64,000 nt of DNA from contig NZ_JAVKGN010000001.1 in assembly GCF_031432215.1 (NCBI RefSeq), positions 186,001 through 250,000 of the forward strand, read 5' to 3'. Positions 61,722 through 64,000 of this stretch are shown piece after piece. The notes under the pieces are model-generated. The model was not told the origin of the DNA. It was given only the letters and a program-made list of their open reading frames with translations, and did not search any database. Source of the stretch: Halodesulfurarchaeum sp. HSR-GB (GTDB lineage: Archaea; Halobacteriota; Halobacteria; Halobacteriales; Halobacteriaceae). The position numbers and the translations under genes are program-made. Position 1 is the stretch's first letter, and every line of letters begins with the position of its first letter.

Positions 61722-62197
61722 TATTGCTCACCTGCCTCCGGATCGACGACGATCATCTCGACGTCGACTTGGGTCGTGTTCCAGGGCGAGGCCCGCCCGA
61801 ACGCGCGAGGCTTTCGTCCCTCCTGCTCGCCGACCTTGTGGGCGGCGACGTGGGCGATCTCCATCTCGGCGGGCTCGTGCCCGGCCTGTTCGGCGTTGTT
61901 GGAGACGTTCCCCAAAAGCGATTGGAAGGCCGCGGTGGCCTTCTCGGGGTATCGACCGGCGTCCCAGCCGTCGATGTCCCCGCGGTGACCGACACCGCTG
62001 TTGTGCTGTTTGAACGGCACGGACTGCTCGCCGGCCGCCACCGCTTCGAGGTACGCTTCGGCCTCCTCGACGGTCCGCCCTTTGATGGCACGGGCGATGG
62101 CCTTGCTGTGCTTCAGGCTCATAGGCCGATCGCGGAGCATCCCCTTCGCGGAGGACTCCGGATCGACGTCGACGCTGTAACTGATTCCCATGCTCAT
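61721..62197 (-). CDS. rpl22: 50S ribosomal protein L22 (uL22)
   Basis: 158 residues. [20 protein letters not shown] at the N-terminus, and [40 protein letters not shown] forming the tunnel-lining hairpin region. Start at ATG 62197 overlaps the rps19 stop; ATG 62191 is an alternative. Confidence 0.95.
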   Translation of the reverse strand: MSMGISYSVDVDPESSAKGMLRDRPMSLKHSKAIARAIKGRTVEEAEAYLEAVAAGEQSVPFKQHNSGVGHRGDIDGWDAGRYPEKATAAFQSLLGNVSNNAEQAGHEPAEMEIAHVAAHKVGEQEGRKPRAFGRASPWNTTQVDVEMIVVDPEAGEQ

Positions 62198-62616
62198 TTC
62201 AGTGGCACGAACTTCGAAGAGCGGGTCGCGCCGATGCCCGCCTGCCCGTGCTCGACCTGTGTCCGGGTCTGCTGGAACTCGCCGAGGTAGTGCCCGAGCA
62301 TCTCGGGTTCGACCTTGACGCGTTCGAAGCTCTGTCCGGTGTACACGGCAAACGTCAGGCCCACGAACTCCGGAACCACCGGCATATCACGCAGGTGGGT
62401 CCGGATCGGGTCGTCGGCCGTCTGTTCGGGTTCAGCGTCTCGCGCCTCGGCGAGCAACTTCTCGTGTTCCGTGGACAGGCCACGGGTGATAGTTCGCCGC
62501 TGTCGTGCGGGAAGCAGTTCCGCGACCTCCTCGAGAGCCATCTCCTGCAACTCCTCTAGTTCGTAGCCGCGATAGGTGAATGCCTCGTCCTCGCGGCCGG
62601 TGCGTAGTTCGCTCAT
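62194..62616 (-). CDS. rps19: 30S ribosomal protein S19 (uS19)
   Basis: 140 residues from ATG 62616. [40 protein letters not shown] and the conserved C-terminal [20 protein letters not shown] identify it. One base separates it from rpl2. Confidence 0.95.
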   Translation of the reverse strand: MSELRTGREDEAFTYRGYELEELQEMALEEVAELLPARQRRTITRGLSTEHEKLLAEARDAEPEQTADDPIRTHLRDMPVVPEFVGLTFAVYTGQSFERVKVEPEMLGHYLGEFQQTRTQVEHGQAGIGATRSSKFVPLK

Positions 62617-62617
62617 G

Positions 62618-63337
62618 TTAGTTCCCTCCGCGGCCGGTTCGTCGTGATCCGATGTCGCCGACCTTGCGACCCGGCGGGGCGTTCTTCGAGACGCTCTTCG
62701 GGCGTCCCGGGTGCTGTCGGCCGCCACCACCGAACGGGTGGTCGACGGCGTTCATCGCGACCCCGCGAACCCGCGGCCACTTCGTGCCGCGGGATTTCAT
62801 TTTGTGATGTTTCTTCCCTGCCTTGACGAAGGGCTTCTCGGTCCGACCGCCACCGGCGACGACGCCGATGGTCGCCCGGCAGTCCGGGGAGAGCCGTTTG
62901 ACCTCGTCACTCGGGAGCTTGACGACCGTCGCGTCCCGTTCGTGGGTGACCAGGTCGGCGCTGACCCCGGAGGCCCGGGCGTACTTCCCGCCGTCGCCCG
63001 GCTGGGCTTCGACGTTGACGATCGGAACCCCTTCGGGGATCTCCGCCAGGGGCAGCGTGTTGCCCGGTTCGATGGCGGCGGAGACGCCGACCTCGATCCG
63101 GTCGCCGACCCCGATCCCTTCCGGCGCCAGGACCAGTCGCTCGTCGCCGTCTTCGAAGGCAACGCGAGCGACGGGGGCACTCCGGGCGGGGTCGTGTTCG
63201 ATGTCCGTGACCTCGCCGACGAGGAGATCGCCCTCCTCCTCGACCTTGTGGGAGAGTTCCGCTTTGTACCGATGGGAGGGGGCCCGGAACGTCGAGGTCC
63301 CGCGGCCGCGTCGTTGTCCCTGAATGCGTCGTCCCAT
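62618..63337 (-). CDS. rpl2: 50S ribosomal protein L2 (uL2)
   Basis: 239 residues, archaeal length. N-terminal [40 protein letters not shown], and the peptidyl-transferase loop [20 protein letters not shown] followed by [13 protein letters not shown] with the essential His. One base separates it from rpl23. Confidence 0.96.
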   Translation of the reverse strand: MGRRIQGQRRGRGTSTFRAPSHRYKAELSHKVEEEGDLLVGEVTDIEHDPARSAPVARVAFEDGDERLVLAPEGIGVGDRIEVGVSAAIEPGNTLPLAEIPEGVPIVNVEAQPGDGGKYARASGVSADLVTHERDATVVKLPSDEVKRLSPDCRATIGVVAGGGRTEKPFVKAGKKHHKMKSRGTKWPRVRGVAMNAVDHPFGGGGRQHPGRPKSVSKNAPPGRKVGDIGSRRTGRGGN

Positions 63338-63338
63338 C

Positions 63339-63593
63339 TCAGAACACCCCGATTCTGGAGGCGACGTCCTGTGCGTCGTCGTCCTCCGAGAGCGTCACGA
63401 TTGCTTTCTTCGTCCCGTTCATGGTGATCATCGTGTTGACGTCCAGTACGGACACGTCATAGCGGTCCTCGACCTCGTCGCGAACCGCCGGCTTCGTCGC
63501 GTCCATGTCGACGACGAACTGGAGCTTGTTGTCGAAGTCCATCGCGTTCATCGCCTTCTCGGTCACGAGGGGGTGGTCGATGACGTCGCTCAT
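63339..63593 (-). CDS. rpl23: 50S ribosomal protein L23 (uL23)
   Basis: 84 residues, archaeal short form. VIDHPLVTEKAMNAMDFDNK and VSVLDVNTMITMNGTKKAIV are diagnostic. It sits at the tunnel exit and binds signal recognition particle and chaperones. Start overlaps the rpl4 stop by four bases. Confidence 0.95.
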   Translation of the reverse strand: MSDVIDHPLVTEKAMNAMDFDNKLQFVVDMDATKPAVRDEVEDRYDVSVLDVNTMITMNGTKKAIVTLSEDDDAQDVASRIGVF

Positions 63594-64000
63594 CGGTCTG
63601 CCACCTCCGCGAGGCCGCTTTCGGTGAAGACGGTGAGCCGACCGACCTCGCCACCGGGGGCCAGGTCCTCGGCGTTGACCTCCCGACCGGTCGCCACGGT
63701 GACGCCGGCCAGGTTGCGGGCGGCCCGCGAGGGACCGCTCTCACTGGAGGTGACCACGAGGACCGAGCTAGGACGCCGGTACTTGCGGCCACGGCGCTTG
63801 CCCTGGCCAGCCCGGATGGATCGTCCCTCGTCGGCGCGCTCGATGTCGGCCCCGAGGCCCACGGCCTCGAGGGTGGCGAGTGCCTCCTGGGTCTTCTGCA
63901 TGTCCTCGAAGTCGTCCTCGAGAACGATCGGGAGGGTCTCGGCGTCGAACTGGTGACCACGTTCGGCGACCAGTTCGGGATCCGTCGTCGCCGCGATGGC
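63590..64000 (-). CDS. rpl4: 50S ribosomal protein L4 (uL4), C-terminal part (cut by window edge)
   Basis: 137 codons of the C-terminal half are visible; the start lies beyond the right edge. LPIVLEDDFEDMQKTQEALA, the conserved basic SIRAGQGKRRGRKYRRPSSV, and SGPSRAARNLAGVTVATGRE identify it. An internal ATG at 63901 gives a shorter opening but is not the start. rpl3 would be expected next outside the window. Confidence 0.93.
   Translation of the reverse strand, partial: AIAATTDPELVAERGHQFDAETLPIVLEDDFEDMQKTQEALATLEAVGLGADIERADEGRSIRAGQGKRRGRKYRRPSSVLVVTSSESGPSRAARNLAGVTVATGREVNAEDLAPGGEVGRLTVFTESGLAEVADR

Overview
The window is a dense, high-GC stretch of chromosome from a halophilic archaeon (class Halobacteria). 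Evidence for this is the strongly acidic predicted proteins, the frequent GTG starts, TATA-type promoters placed about 25-28 nt before start codons (many genes look leaderless), start/stop overlaps inside operons, and typical haloarchaeal families: CetZ, archaeal DnaG primase, PolB2, HFX_2341-type CARF regulator, Lrp-RCK_C fusion, and an archaeal-order S10/spc ribosomal cluster with Rnp1, S4e, L32e and L19e. I did not assign a genus. No rRNA, tRNA, CRISPR array or intact insertion sequence was seen.

Layout. 1-354: N-terminal part of a CPBP-type membrane protease. 535-3599: three-gene operon of a RecA-fold protein with no Walker A, a small protein, and a PolB2 polymerase with eroded motifs. 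3641-4717: CetZ. 4719-6718: a UppS-like protein lacking the catalytic Asp region, divergent from a DUF92/TIGR00297 membrane protein. 6715-7953: DnaG. 8107-10777: DUF3311, Na+/solute symporter and a CARF-wHTH regulator. 10895-14317: two convergent histidine kinases. 14459-17862: VWA protein, MoxR-type AAA ATPase and a small partner. 17983-18648: DUF1405 membrane protein. 18771-26575: branched-chain amino acid operon leuA-ilvB-ilvN-ilvC-leuC-leuD-leuB, with thrB convergent. 27500-32573: zinc-ribbon transposase remnant, secreted C69-like hydrolase, membrane hydrolase-like protein and a COG1361 envelope protein, the last leading into an ABC transporter (to 34254). 34309-36400: rhodanese-MBL protein and a split YeeE/YedE transporter (sulfur). 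36392-42824: MFS protein, split KefB/RCK antiporter, SnoaL-like protein, two membrane proteins, aldo/keto reductase. 42821-46348: XPB-like helicase, PiT phosphate permease, UspA. 46382-50194: Lrp-RCK_C regulator and trkA/trkH potassium uptake genes. 50303-52014: M20 amidohydrolase and a small membrane protein. 52066-64000 (all minus strand): secY back through the spc/S10 ribosomal operon to rpl4, cut by the window edge.

How genes work together. The leu/ilv genes are nearly all overlapping and form one pathway from pyruvate/2-oxobutyrate to Val, Ile and Leu. Two regulatory structures stand out there: a pair of TTCCC/GGGAA inverted repeats bracketing the leuA TATA box, and four consecutive potential hairpins in the 220-nt leader before ilvB. 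The leuA reading frame itself appears shifted by one base near its 5' end. The trk genes, Lrp-RCK_C regulator and small membrane proteins form a potassium module fitting a salt-in organism. The PolB2 operon has the composition expected of an archaeal counterpart of the bacterial ImuA/ImuB/DnaE2 mutasome and is the best candidate for a poorly described system.
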